A stretch of 64,000 nucleotides of DNA from Lunularia cruciata (lineage: Eukaryota; Streptophyta; Marchantiopsida; Lunulariales; Lunulariaceae): the NCBI GenBank assembly GCA_948567375.1, contig OX419761.1, forward strand, positions 42,720,501 through 42,784,500. The letters run 5' to 3'. The notes below the pieces were generated by a model. It did not search any database. It had not been told where the DNA came from and saw nothing but the letters and a program-made list of their open reading frames with translations. Numbering within the stretch: the stretch's first letter is position 1; each line of letters opens with the position of its first letter. The translations under genes were made by a program, and so were the position numbers. Shown here one piece after another: positions 45,501 to 57,378 of the stretch.

Positions 45501-46532
45501 CCTTTCTTTATCTATTGTGCCAAGTGGTCTCCACTAGATGGCATCAATATCTATTAGTGCCACCTCTTCTACACATGCCTAGTGTGTTTGTAGGTTTTGT
45601 GGAAGTCTATGTCAAGACCAAGTTGGGATAGCTAAGGAATCAAAGTGCTTAGCCATCTACATGGCGTCTTTTAGATGCTTGGGTTCACACATAGTTATTT
45701 ATAATTTGGTGCATGATTTCAAACCTCTCATAAATTGATTTTAGGCTTTGCCTTCATGTATGTCAAGAATTATATTATGGTATTTTGGAGTTAAGAGATA
45801 TAACTTTGCAAAGAGCCAACCTATCTCAATTTTGCCAATCAATCTCTTGCAGTTTGTGCACCATTCATGGCTTAGAACCACCCCATAATTGCACTCTTGA
45901 AGTCTTCCTATGTCAAAATTGGTGCAACAAATTGTCATTGATATAGCTTCACCCAAAATTACCACCATAGTTTAGCCAATCCTTCTAATTGACTTGAAGC
46001 CAAGAGGATTCATCTTTGATTATCCACAAGATTTTTGGCTTCAAGTACCACTCATAATCAAATGCAAACTTCTCTATTGCACCCCATAAATTCTTGCTTT
46101 CAAATGGCTTAGGTTTAGGAAACCACACTCCATCTTCTTTTCTAAACGTTGCTCTCTCCATTTGCTCTTGCCATTGCCCATTAGATTTTGTTTGTTCAGC
46201 AATCAAATAAGATGTTTGATCTATTTTTGCATAGCAATGATAACTTTGTGCATTGCCATCATGATTACTACTCCATTAATATACACTCTTGTAACTACCT
46301 AAATCAGCATATAAATATAACATGTCCATCACTCTTTGTAAGTTACCATTGGAAGGATCAAGGGTTCCTTAAACAAGTTTATTGTGTTTAGAAAATTTGG
46401 ACTAAAGCTCAAAATGATAAATTGGGTGAGATGATGCTTTGGTAGGACACTGACATGAAAATCCTAATGGTTTGGAGGAAATGGATTTGGTGGTCTATAG
46501 ATTCCATCCAGCCCATTCTTATTTTAAATTAA
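42535..46532 (-). pseudogene. D2 gag-pol, decayed
   Basis: Integrase core at 42962-42693 (I-I-V-F-V-D-K-L-S-K, I-L-D-H-D-P-C-F; H-P-K-T-N-R). RNase H and RT lie between about 43700 and 44700, where the minus strand carries A-P-x...M-x-Q-M and Y-P-L-P-x-I-D-like remnants in line with D1. Gag is near 46206-45740 (W-F-P-K-P-K-P-F near its start). Stops are frequent throughout. Next to the 5' LTR I see no usable primer site. Confidence 0.75.
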
Positions 46533-46915
46533 TCTAAAAGATCAAGGAGAGAAATAGTAGAATAGAAGATCAAAATAGAAGTCACATTGGAAACATTCAA
46601 GTGGGAGAAACTCTAAATGCCTACCTTGAGCTCAAATTTGGTATTGATAAGCAACCTAGGTGCAAGACTCTTAAGAAATTCCCAAGGACAATTTATTCTA
46701 GAAGTTACTTTACTTGGAGTGCAAGCTATGCTAGCCATCAGCTTGCCATACACGTTACTCTATCCTTGGAAAGTTCTTAGAAGCTTCTCAACAAGAAGCT
46801 TCCTAGGAGCTTCTAGAATATTCTTACGCTAGTTCTACATCTTTTTTTAATATTTAGCTTAGGCTACTAACTCATTAGCTTTTACTAACTCATTTTTGAA
46901 CTCCATATTATTACA
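46533..46915 (-). repeat. D2 5' LTR
   Basis: A 383-bp LTR repeating 33209-33605. It holds a perfect three-unit nTTCnnGAAnnTTCn pattern at 46810-46824 and further GAAGCTTC dimers at 46769-46802. The target duplication TACAA follows. Confidence 0.9.
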
Positions 46916-47330
46916 TACAAGCTGATGTGTCAATTTTTTGTGGATGTCCTACACTCAAAAGACATAGAGAGAGAGAGAAATGTTTACCAAATGAAAAGTT
47001 GTATTTACAACTTTTGCCCACAAGTTCTTCATTAATCCAGCATTGCTTAACATACTCCTTGCTTTCTCCAAAATTTTATGATTTATATGCTCTACCACAT
47101 CATTTATTGAGTGGTCAAAAAAAAGTTGTGACCAAATGTTCATAAGATGGAGAGAGTGAAGTAAATAATAATAGAGCTTTATCATCCTTTCTTACTTAAC
47201 ATCTATGCTCATTAACTTAGAAATTATTTTGTTAAATTCATGGACATTTTGTAAAAAATAACCACATGTTTTTGTGAGGTGCCCCGTGATACTTTGGTCT
47301 TCCTTCATCCATAACATATATAATTTCTAT
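46916..47330 (-). pseudogene. Ty1/copia fragment E2, right part (gag fused to integrase)
   Basis: The 47185-46955 frame ends with I-L-E-K-A-R-S-M-L-S-N-A-G-L and W-A-K-V-V-N-T, the copia integrase C-terminal region. Just upstream the frame changes to gag-like peptide (S-P-S-Y-E-H-L-V-T-T and F-N-K-I-I-S-K-L). The gap from gag to late integrase shows an internal deletion. It joins to 33208 across D2. Confidence 0.8.
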
Positions 47331-47767
47331 ATTAGAAATATTCTATTTATCTAGGATTTGGTCATATAGAAACTCTCCAATTTTTCCCACTATTTTGGTG
47401 CAGAGGTCCCATTTAGGAGGTTGTATGGCAATTCATTGACAAGGTAGAATCAGTATTTTGATGTTAGTTATGAGATCGGTGTACTCCCACTCATCATCAC
47501 TCTGGTCCTTAAGCTTCTTTCCTAATTTTCTTTTGTTAGAAAGAAAAGCCCTTGCTTGCTAGACAAGTAAGACTAGCACCTTCAATTGCCACTTCCCAAA
47601 ATTGTGCTTCCCATCCAACTTCTCCAAATCTTGCATTTGAGATGGATGTTATGACTACCATTGCTTTGATGAGGACATGCTTTTGGACCCGCTTTGCTCA
47701 TATACCTATTTTTTTAGTAATGGAAAAGGAGACCATGTAGAGATTGCAAAGGATGGGAAGAACCCAT
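47331..47767. other. Unassigned repeat-like sequence
   Basis: AT-rich, with no reading frame I can assign. It may be further copia leader or gag, or debris of another element. Confidence 0.35.
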
Positions 47768-47921
47768 CCTTCTAGAAGCCACCTACTTGGCATGCAAGCT
47801 AAGCTAGTTGGAAGCTTCCCAATAAGCTTCCTAGATACTTCCAGTCTATTCAAGGCTAATTTGTCTTATTTGCTACTTTTTTAGCCCTACTAACTTTGTC
47901 ACTAAACTCCATATTGCTACA
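47768..47921 (-). repeat. Family D LTR fragment
   Basis: Matches the terminal part of the solo LTR (9345-9554), ending ccatattgctaca. Its left end meets unrelated sequence. No target duplication is visible. Confidence 0.82.
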
Positions 47922-47990
47922 GCCCCAATAGAGTCAATATGAGAAATCTGCCCTATTGCGCCTAAGATATTTAAGCTATGCAAGTCGTAC

Positions 47991-48682
47991 TATGAGCCGG
48001 CCTGTCTCTCACTCAAGATGAACCTCTGATAGCTATTATGGTAGCGCACCATGGACTAAGAAGACAAGAAACCCCAACTCCATCATACTCCTCCAAGGCT
48101 AACACTCCAAGACTCAAGACATTGCTCACTAGAGAACTCAATGAGAGAGAGATAGTTGCAAATGAAAGGATGATGAGTACTTCCTCATCCCTAGTTTATA
48201 TACTTATGAGATAGTTCTGCACTAAAGTTACTAATTACTAGAGTAACTCAAGTTACTAGGCTAAAGGGCAAGTAAAGTCAAAAAGTATAAAGGAATATCT
48301 ATCCACATGGGCATATTCTACAAAGCATGTGATCTTATCTTGATCAAACCACTAAATCAAGGATTCCTTCACATGGACTATCCTTAGACTATAGAAGAAT
48401 CAAAAATAAAAAGGCTTGCAGGTCCAAGAGTTCTCAACTCTTTCCTCAAAGCCAAACACCTAAGAATAATACCAAGTCAACACACTAGAATCCAAAATAG
48501 TGATGCTCATCTTTTCCACTTCCTTTAAAGTAAGTTCCCCTCTATCTTAGCTATGACTAACTTTAGCTAATCATGAATAATGTAGAACCATCTTTTATCT
48601 CTATATAAATAATATCTCTCAAGGACTAGTAAAACCAAACTAAATATCACAATGCTAGATACATGCACAAATGGGTGTTACA
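47991..48682 (-). repeat. A2 3' LTR
   Basis: 692-bp family A LTR, left terminus decayed to tatgagcc, right terminus gggtgttaca followed by the polypurine tract (minus strand CCGGGGATAAA). Confidence 0.9.
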
Positions 48683-48730
48683 TTTATCCCCGGACTAAGT
48701 TTTCACTTTTTCCTCAAAGTGAAGGTCTCT

Positions 48731-51578
48731 CTACCTTCTATGATACATCTTCAACTTATCATGGTTAATCCTATCAAAGTCTCTTCCTCCCAACTCCTTG
48801 AGATAATAGGTGTAATTAGCCCACACCTTCTCCACCATGAAAGGTCCAAAGTACTTAGGCAAAAACTTCTTTTGCACTCTCTTAAATCAAATGGAATCAA
48901 ACAACATTACCCAATCACCTTCTTTGAAAGGCTCCACTTTCTACTTGCCTTGCCTCTTGCCATAGCTCTCCTTTTATTTCCTTTGGGCTTGCTCCACTCA
49001 AACCATAACAACTGCTCTTGCCTCTTCCAATTCCATGAGTTGATCCTTCTTGGACTTCTCTGCATCACCTCCTTGTGCTTTCTTCAATCTCTTATGAATG
49101 CTTTGGAAGGTAGGAAGATCAAAGTGAATGGGTAAGGTAGACTCAATACCATATACTAATTGAAATGAAATATATCTGGTGGAAGTCTTTATGGTTTTCC
49201 TATACTCCCACAAAACTACATGAATCCTATTGTCCCAATGATGTATAGCTCCCTCCATTTCTGCATCTTTGGCTAACATCATGCACAAGGTCCAATTGGT
49301 TCTCTCTTCCAAGCCATTAGAATTTAGCTTATAGGATGTAGTTACTCTATGTGTGATAGAGAAATGTCATAGCATGATTGTAGTGATGCTTCTTGTAAAC
49401 TCTACTCCTCTATTAGAAGCCAACTCCAAAGGGCATCCAAACCTAGTGATAATATGTTCATAAAGAAATCTACCAACTTCATCTTCATTCTTGTACCTTA
49501 ATGGTCTAGCCTCAACCCACTTGGTAAGGTAATTACTAACTACCACAATAAACCAATTGTTCCTTGGGGTCTATTAAGAGGACCTACAAAATCAATTCCC
49601 CACTTCTCAAAAGGTCCTAGCAATGAAATTGATCTAAGCGGTGGAGTGGAAAGTAGATTTCCTAGCAAAAGCTTGAAGAACATGAAAAGTTTTGCAATAA
49701 TCAATAAAATCCTTGAAAATCCCTCTCCAATGATAACTTGCATCTAGAATCTTGAAAGTAATCACATTTTCTGCAAAGTGTCCTCCACACACTAAACCTT
49801 CATAAAACTCCTTTATGAGTAGGATAGACTCTTCCTTACCCACTACTCTTTGAAGTAGACCATCTGCTCCTTGGTGAAAAAAAATATCCTCCACCATTGT
49901 GTAAGGTCTAGATCTTGCTGCAAGGGCCTTCCTCTCTCTAGCATGCATCCCTTCTAGATAGTAACTACTTGTCACAAAATCTACAATCTACTTGTACTCC
50001 TTTGGAACCTCTTGAGTGAATGAGATTGTCATGAGCTCCTCATCCGGGAAGATATTATCCACTGGCTCATCTTCATCATGATCATAGGCCTAGATAGCAA
50101 ATCAGCATTTACATGTTTCTTTCTTGGCCTATCCTCAATGGTGTAGTTATACTCAAACAAGAGTATCATCCACCTTGCCAGTCTCCCTTCGAGAGTAGGC
50201 TTGTTGAAGTTGTACTTCAAAGCCTTGTGATCTATGACAATGGTGGCTTTCCCTCCAATCAAGTAGTGTCTAAACTTCTTGAGACCAAAGATCACTGCCA
50301 ACCCTTCTCTCTTTGTGACAGAATAGTTCTTTTCTACTAAAACCATTTGCCTACTAGCATAATCTATTGGATGATCATGCCCATCTTGGTCTAATTGACT
50401 AAGAGTGCATCCTATAGTAACATTGGAAGCATTAGTGTAGAGGATGAAAGGCTTACTCCAACGAGAAAGAATTGGAGCTACAACAAGGGATTGCTTGAGC
50501 TCCTCAAAAACTTTGAGAGCCTCCTTGTCCTCCAAAATCACCATGTAATCTACACCCTTCTTCATGTAGATGGTCAATGCATAAGCCTTGTTGGAAAATG
50601 AGAAGATGAACCTCTTATAGTACCCAACTATCCCCAAGAATTGGCGTAACTTTGTCAAGCTTGAAGGGAATGGAAGGTCTAAGATTTTCCTCACCTTCTT
50701 AGGATCAACTGCTATTCCATCCTTGGAGATGATACACCCCCAAAGTAGACCTTCTGCACATCCAAAAATGCACTTATCCGGGTTGAGTGATGCATTTGCC
50801 TCATCCAAGCATTGCAAGACCTTGATTAGGTGCTCAAAGTGCTCCTCTTTGCTCCCATAGACACAAAAGTCAATGAAGTCTCTCACAAATGAAGGTTCAA
50901 ATACCTTGTTCATGAACCGTTGGAATGTGGCTGGAGCATTGCAAAGCCCAAAAGGCATGACCTTGAAAGCGTAAGTTCCTCAAGGTGTGGTGAATGTGGT
51001 GAGTTTTTGATGCTCTGGTGCAATCTTGATTTGGTTATATCCACTATAACCATCTCCAAAACTGTACTTCTCATGACTTGCAACCTCCTCAAAGATCTCA
51101 TCAATGGGTAGTAGTCCTTCTTGGTAATAGCATTGAGCTTCTTGTAATCCACACATACCCAAAGCTTGCCATTTTTTTTCTTCACAATGACAATTGGAGA
51201 CACCCATTTTGAATTCTCCACCTCAAGATAAATTTTGCCTCCTTGAGTTTATCAATCTCCTCCTTCACAACCAAATATATTGGTGGGCTAATGTGATATT
51301 GCTTTTGGTGGTTTGGTCTTGCATGTGACTTCACCTCTATCTTGTGCTCCTCTAAGGTGACTTCTTTTAGATCCTTGTAACTAAAAGTAAACACATGGAT
51401 GAACTTGCGGAAAATCTCCTCAAATCTCACCTTCTCCTCCTTGGTAACAGTTGGGCCATACGTGAGGGTAGATAACCTCCTCTCTATCTCCTCAAGTGTC
51501 AATGGTAATTTATTTGGGACCTTCAAAACCTCTGGCTTAGGTGCAAAATCCATAACACACAAGGGATACACATTTGAA
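48731..51578 (-). pseudogene. A2 pol (RT, RNase H, integrase), broken
   Basis: RT and RNase H are open for 309 codons at 50958-50029 (M-P-F-G-L-C-N-A-P; the catalytic F-I-D-D is shortened to F-I-D by a three-base loss near 50870). Integrase has the stop TGA at 49367-49369, S-N-R-G in place of S-D-R-G (codon 49412-49414) and TGA at 48888-48890. The RT active-site deletion alone would make this copy unable to transpose by itself. Confidence 0.85.
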
Positions 51579-51579
51579 C

Positions 51580-52269
51580 TGTGAGCCGGCCTGTCTCTCA
51601 CTCAGGATGAACCTCTGATGGCTATTATGGTAGCGCACCATGGACTAAGAAGGCAAGGAACCTCAACTCCATCATACTCCTCCTAGGCTAACACTCCAAG
51701 ACTCAAGACATTGCTCACTAGAGAACTCAACGAGAGAGAGATAGTTGCAAATGAAAGGATGATGAGTACCTCCTCACCCCTTGTTTATATACTTGTGAAA
51801 TAGTTACGTACCAAAGTTACTAATTACCGTAGTAACTCAAGTTACTAGACTAAAAGTCAAGTAAAGTCAAAAAGTAGAAAGGAATATCCATTCACATGGG
51901 CATATTCCCCTAAGCATGTGGTCTTATCTTGACCCAACCACTAAGTCAAGGATTCCTTCACATGGGCTATCCTTGGAATAAAGAAGAATCCAAAAGAAAA
52001 AGGTTTGCGGGCCCAAGAGTTCTCAACTCTTTCCTCAAAGCCAAACACCTAGGAATAATGCCAAGTCAACACACTAAAATCCAAAATAGTGGTGCTCATC
52101 TTTTCTACTTCCTCTAAAGTAAGGTCCACTCTATCTTAGCTATGACTAACTTAAGCTAACCATGACTAATATAGAACCATCCTTTATCTCTATAAATAAT
52201 ATCTCTTAAGTACTTGTAATACCAAGCTAAATATCACAATACCACACACATGCACAAATGGGTGTTACA
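51580..52269 (-). repeat. A3 3' LTR
   Basis: 690-bp LTR with intact tgtgagcc and gtgttaca ends. Confidence 0.93.
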
Positions 52270-52283
52270 TTTACCCCCGGACT
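52270..52283 (-). other. A3 polypurine tract
   Basis: On the minus strand AGTCCGGGGGTAAA abuts the LTR start TGTAACACCC; this is the plus-strand primer. The same run is in A1 and, with one change, in A2. Confidence 0.8.
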
Positions 52284-52317
52284 AAGTTTTCACTTTGTCC
52301 TCAAAGTGAAGGTCTCT

Positions 52318-55300
52318 CTACCTTCTATGGTACATCTTCAACTTATCATGGTTAATCCTATCAAAGTGTCTTCCTCCCAACTCCTTGAGATCATAGGTGT
52401 TATTGCCCCACACCTTCTCCACTATGAAAGGTCCAAAGTACTTAGGCAAAAACTTCTTTTGCACTCTCTTGAATCAAATGGAATCAAATAACATTACCCA
52501 ATCACCTTCTTTGAAAGGCTCCACCTTCTTCTTGTCTTGCCTCTTATCATAGCTCTCCTTTTGTTTCCTTTGGGCTTGCTCCACTCGAACCATAGCAACT
52601 GCTCTTGCCTCTTCCAACTCCATGAGTTGATCCTTCCTTGACTTCTCTGCATCACCTCCTTGTGCTTTCTTCAATCTCCTATGAATGCTTTGGAAGGTAG
52701 GAAGATCAAAGTGAATAGGTAAGGTAGACTCAATACCATACACCAATTGAAATGGAGAATATCCAGTGGAAGTTTTCATGGTTGTCCTATACTCCCACAA
52801 AACTGCATGAATCCTCTTGTCCCAATGATGTTTAGCCCCCTCCATTTCTGCATCTTTGGCCAACATCATGCACAAGGTCTGATTGGTTCTCTCTGCCAAG
52901 CCATTGGAATTTGGCTTATAGGATGTAGTTACTCTATGTGTGATAGAGAAATGTCATAGCATGGCTGTAGTAATGCTTCCTGTAAACTCTCCTCCTCTAT
53001 TAGAAACCAACTCCAAAGGACATCCAAACCTAGTGATAATGCGTTCATAAAGAAATCTACCCACTTCATCTTCATTCTTGTCCCTCAATGGTCTAGCCTC
53101 AACCCACTTGGTAAGGTAATCAGTAACTACCACAATGTACCGATTGTTCCTTGGGGTTCTATTGAGAGGACCTACAAAATCAATTCCCCACTTCTCAAAA
53201 GGTCCTAGCAATGGAATTGATCTAAGTGGTGGAGTGGATGTAGACTTTCTAGCAAAAGCTTGACAAACATGACAAGTTTTGCAATAATCAAGACAATCCT
53301 TGAAAATCCCTCTCCAATGGTAACCTGCATCTAGAATCTTGAAAGCAGTCACCTTTCCTGCAAAGTGTCCTCCACATACTAAACCTTCATGAAACTCCTT
53401 TATGAGTAGGATAGACTCTTCCTTACCCACTGCTCTTCGAAGTAGACCATCTGCTCCTTGGTGAAAAAGAATATCCTCCACCATTGTGTAAGGTCTAGAT
53501 CTTGCTGCAAGGGCCTTCCTCTCCCTAGCATGCATCCCTTCTGGATAGTTACCTTTTGTCACAAAATCCACAATCTCCTTGTACTCCATTGGAACCTCTT
53601 GAGTGACTGAGATTGTCATGAGCTCCTCATCCGGGAAGGAATCATCCACTGGCTCATCTCCATCATGATCATAGGCTTTAGATAATAAATCAGCATTTGC
53701 ATGTTTCTTTCCTGGCCTATCTTCAATGGTGTAGTCATACTCAGACAAGAGTATCATCCACTTTGCTAGTCTCCCTTCAACATTAGGCTTGTTGAAGATG
53801 TACTTCAAAGCCTTGTGATCCATGACAATGGTGGCTTTCCCTCCAATCAAGTAGTGTCTAAACTTCTTGAGACCAAAGATCACTGCCAACCCTTCTCTCT
53901 CCGTGACAGAGTAGTTCTTCTCTGCTGAAACCATCTGCCTACTAGCATAAGCTATTGGATGATCATGCACATCTTGGTCTAATTGACTAAGAGTGCATCC
54001 TATAGCTACATTAGAAGCATCAATGTAGAGGATGAAAGGCTTACTCCAATCAGGTTTAGCAAGAATTGGAGCTACAACAAGGGATTGCTTGAGCTCCTCA
54101 AAAGCTTTGAGAGCCTCCTTGTCTTCCAAAATCACCATGTAATCTACACCCTTCTTCATGTAAATGGTCAATGCATAAGCCTTGTTGGAAAATGAGAAGA
54201 TGAACCTCCTATAGTACCCAACCATCCCCAAGAATTGGCGTAACTTTGTCAAGCTTGAAGGGAATGGAAGGTCTGAGATTTTCCTCACCTTCTCAGGATC
54301 AACTGCTATTCCATCCTTGGAGATGATATGCCCCAAAAGTAGGCCTTCTTCACATCCAAAAATGCACTTCTCTGGGTTGAGTGATGCATTTGCCTCATCC
54401 AAGCGTTGCAAGACTTTGATTAGGTGCTCAAAGTGCTCCTCCTTGCTCCCATAGACACAAAAGTCATCAATGAAATCTCTCACAAATTTCCCAATGAAAG
54501 GTTCAAATACCTTGTTCATGAACCGTTGGAATGTGGCTGGAGCATTGCAAAGCCCAAAAGGCATGACCTTGAAAGCGTAAGTTCCCCAAGGTGTGGTGAA
54601 TGTGGTGAGTTGTTGATGCTCTGGTGCAATCTTGATTTGGTTATATCCACTATAACCATCTCCAAAACTGTACCTCTCATGACCTGCAACCTCCTCCAAG
54701 ATCTCATCAATGAATGGCAATGGGTAGTAGTTCTTCTTGGTAACAGCATTGAGCTTCTTGTAATCCACACATACCCGAAGCTTGCCATTTGTTTTCTTCA
54801 CAATGACAATTGGAGACACCCATTCTGAATTCTCCACCTCAAAGATAAATCCAACCTCCTTGAGCTTATCAATCTCCTCCTTCACAACCAAAGATATTGG
54901 TGGGCTAATGCGACATTGCTTTTGGCGGATTGGTCTTGCATGTGACTCCACCTCTATCTTGTGCTCCTCCAAGGTGACTTCCTTCAAATCCTTGTAACTA
55001 AAAGCAAACACATGGATGAACTTGCGGAAAATCTCCTCAAATCTCACCTTCTCCTCCTTGGTAACATTTGGGCCATACTTGAGGGTAGATAACCTTCTCT
55101 CTACCTCCTCAAGTGTCAATGGTGATTTATCTGGGTCCTTCAAAACCTCTGGCTTAGGTGCAAAATCCATAGCACACAAAGGATACACATCTGAATCAGA
55201 TTCAAATTCATCCTCCTCCGTGGAAGTCTCCTCTTCCATGCTTGTGTCCACACCTGAAGCTCCTTCTTCAGAATCTGATTCCCAATAATCAGAAGATGGT

Positions 55301-55839
55301 GTATCTGAATGTGAAGTGTTGGTGGTGTTAGTCACAGGAATAGTGACTCTATGGTTTGATGGCCCAATCCTCAAGTACCCTTTGTGCCATTGATCAGTTG
55401 TGCGTGCTGCTCTCAACCATGGCCTCCCAAGAAGTAAGTCATAGCTTGAATCCTTCAAGACTTGGAAAGTCATGAGATTTTGAACTCCCATAACTGAAAC
55501 TACCACTTTATCCATCACCCCTACTGGTTGAACTTGTTGCTTGTTTGCCATGCTCACCACAAATGTTGAAGGTCTTGAGGGTATCATACCCAACGTCTTC
55601 ATCAACCTTTCTGACATGGCATTCACTTCTGATCCTCCATCAACCAATGCATCCTTGATGTTGTGACCATTCACTCTCACATCAATCTTGGAGGCATATT
55701 CACAAGCTTCCCATGGTGCTGGCTTGGCATCCACCACCCCCATTGATACCGGAACTTTTGCCTTCTTCTTCTTCTTGCTCCTTGTAGAACTCAAACCACC
55801 TCTAAGCTCCTTTCTCAAGGTAGGGTTCAAAGCAATTAA
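52318..55839 (-). pseudogene. A3 pol: protease, RT, RNase H, integrase; two stops
   Basis: Open for 958 codons (55830-52954). Protease motif V-D-G-G-S with the Asp codon at 55639-55641. RT has D-G-Y-S-G-Y-N-Q-I, M-P-F-G-L-C-N-A-P and the catalytic F-I-D-D at 54463-54474. RNase H has I-D-A-S-N, E-R-E-G-L-A and D-H-K-A-L. The integrase zinc region ends C-H-V-C near 53265; the core has G-I-D-F-V-G but S-N-R-G-G-E-F, so the second catalytic Asp is Asn (codon 52999-53001). A TGA at 52954-52956 follows, then 141 codons open to a second TGA at 52474-52476. The C-terminus has no chromodomain. This copy makes no working integrase. Confidence 0.9.
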
Positions 55840-57144
55840 TTAGCCCACTGTGATGTTAGCCTTGTGACTACCAACATCTTCCAACACATTGTAGTTCCAT
55901 TGTTGCTTTGAGATCAAGAAGTCCTCCATCCCCAACTTCTTCCTTGGAGTCTTTGTTGTTGATGGTGTTGAGGTGTGAGTGCTCCTAGTAGACATAGAAG
56001 TATCCTTGCTTGAAGTAAATCCTTGAGAAGAGTGAACATCCTCTGCAAAACGAGCTTCCTTCTTCTCTTGTGCCAAAAGCTCCAAATTAAGACCCTTGGA
56101 GTTTGAGCACTCTCCCTTCTCATACTTGCTCTCAACCACATCTATGGATGCTATCCCCTTACCTTTGTTGGGATTAGGAGCCACTTGGGTTTCACTACCT
56201 CCCTCTTTCCCTCTATTGGCTCCCTCATAACCCCTTCCTCCATGGTAAGTGGAATTTGGGCAATTCCTTTGGACATGGCCTCTTCCTCCACAACCAAAAC
56301 AATTTCTATCATTAAAATTGTTGGCTGGTTGGCCTCCTCTATATGGATAGTTTCCATAACTCCTAGGCCCTCTCCCTACATTCTGATCCACCTCTCTCTT
56401 CTCCCATAGTTGCACCACATTGATCTTGAGATCCGCAAGTTGTTCTGTGATGGTTTGGAGTGGATCTTTTGGTGGAGGTGCAAGAACTAGAGCAACTACT
56501 ACTTGTGGTGCAACCCTTGTCACCAAAGTATCAGAAGTTCCACCATACTTGTAGCCTTGAGGAGGATGCACAACCTCCTTCACCACCAAATCACTCTCAT
56601 CCCCTTCCAAACTCTCCTCCATACGAATTGCGATCTTGATAGCTTCAACCTTGGAAGAAGGTTTCTCATATCTCACCTTGCTTCTAATTTGTGGTCTCAA
56701 TCCTCCCACAAAATTCTTGGTGAGCATGGCCCCTATGCCAATCATTATAGTCTCCACATCATCCCCACCCTTCCTCAACACTATGCGAAATCTGGACTCC
56801 AACTTTTCTACTCTTTCCACATAGACCCTCACTTTCTCTCCATCTCCTTGCTTGAGAAATGTAACCTCACTCATTAATCTCTCATAACTCTCATCAAGAA
56901 GAAAGTTCTCAATGAGTGCTGAAGTCAAATTCTCCCAAGACTCCTCTTCCCTCTCTCTCCTCTCTCTCTTTTGGTATTCTGACTCATACCATGTAAGTGT
57001 TGCATCCTCAAAGAAATCTGGTAATAATGAGGCCCACTCATTCTTCCTCCTCTCATTGTTTCCTATGCAAGCTCTCTTGAAGTCTCTCACAAAGGCCTCC
57101 ACATCTTCTCCATCCTTGCCAAAGAAAACCGGAAGTTTCCCCAT
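55840..57144 (-). CDS. A3 gag, 434 residues, intact
   Basis: Starts M-G-K-L-P-V-F-F-G-K-D with an ATG at 57142-57144. The capsid-like region has T-L-T-W-Y-E-S-E-Y and F-L-K-Q-G-D-G-E-K-V-R-V-Y, typical of Ty3/gypsy gag. One CCHC knuckle C-F-G-C-G-G-R-G-H-V-Q-R-N-C lies near residue 280. It ends at a TAA (55840-55842) in frame with pol; A1 has a CAA there, so gag and pol were probably one polyprotein and the stop is a mutation, though a read-through stop is possible. Confidence 0.88.
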   Translation of the reverse strand: MGKLPVFFGKDGEDVEAFVRDFKRACIGNNERRKNEWASLLPDFFEDATLTWYESEYQKRERREREEESWENLTSALIENFLLDESYERLMSEVTFLKQGDGEKVRVYVERVEKLESRFRIVLRKGGDDVETIMIGIGAMLTKNFVGGLRPQIRSKVRYEKPSSKVEAIKIAIRMEESLEGDESDLVVKEVVHPPQGYKYGGTSDTLVTRVAPQVVVALVLAPPPKDPLQTITEQLADLKINVVQLWEKREVDQNVGRGPRSYGNYPYRGGQPANNFNDRNCFGCGGRGHVQRNCPNSTYHGGRGYEGANRGKEGGSETQVAPNPNKGKGIASIDVVESKYEKGECSNSKGLNLELLAQEKKEARFAEDVHSSQGFTSSKDTSMSTRSTHTSTPSTTKTPRKKLGMEDFLISKQQWNYNVLEDVGSHKANITVG

Positions 57145-57378
57145 CTTAACCCCTCACTATCTTTCTTTTCTCTCAATTTTTTTTTCTCTTTTCTTTTCTC
57201 TCACTCTATTACTAATAGAGTATATCCATGACTAACACCATCTGAGAATAATCCACTCTAGGGAACACAAAAGGTTCAGGTTGCTCCAAGATTTCTATAG
57301 CAACATCAAATCCTAGAGTGCATATTAATCTAACTCTCATTGATAGTTTATCCATAAGTTGAAAGATTATCTCCATCA

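Larger units (their letters stand above)
33209..46915 (-). mobile_element. Family D chromovirus D2 inserted in copia E2, target duplication TACAA
   Basis: Flanked by TACAA at 33204-33208 and 46916-46920. LTRs are 33209-33605 and 46533-46915. The element reads on the minus strand and is itself interrupted by B2 (34240-42534); the two halves rejoin within the integrase. Without B2 it is about 5.4 kb. Coding parts are heavily decayed. Confidence 0.92.
47991..51579 (-). mobile_element. Family A element A2, 5' half missing
   Basis: 3' LTR at 47991-48682 and pol back to the protease-RT linker, where it stops at 51579 against the LTR of A3. Gag, leader and 5' LTR are absent. Shares three integrase lesions with A3. 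Confidence 0.88.
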
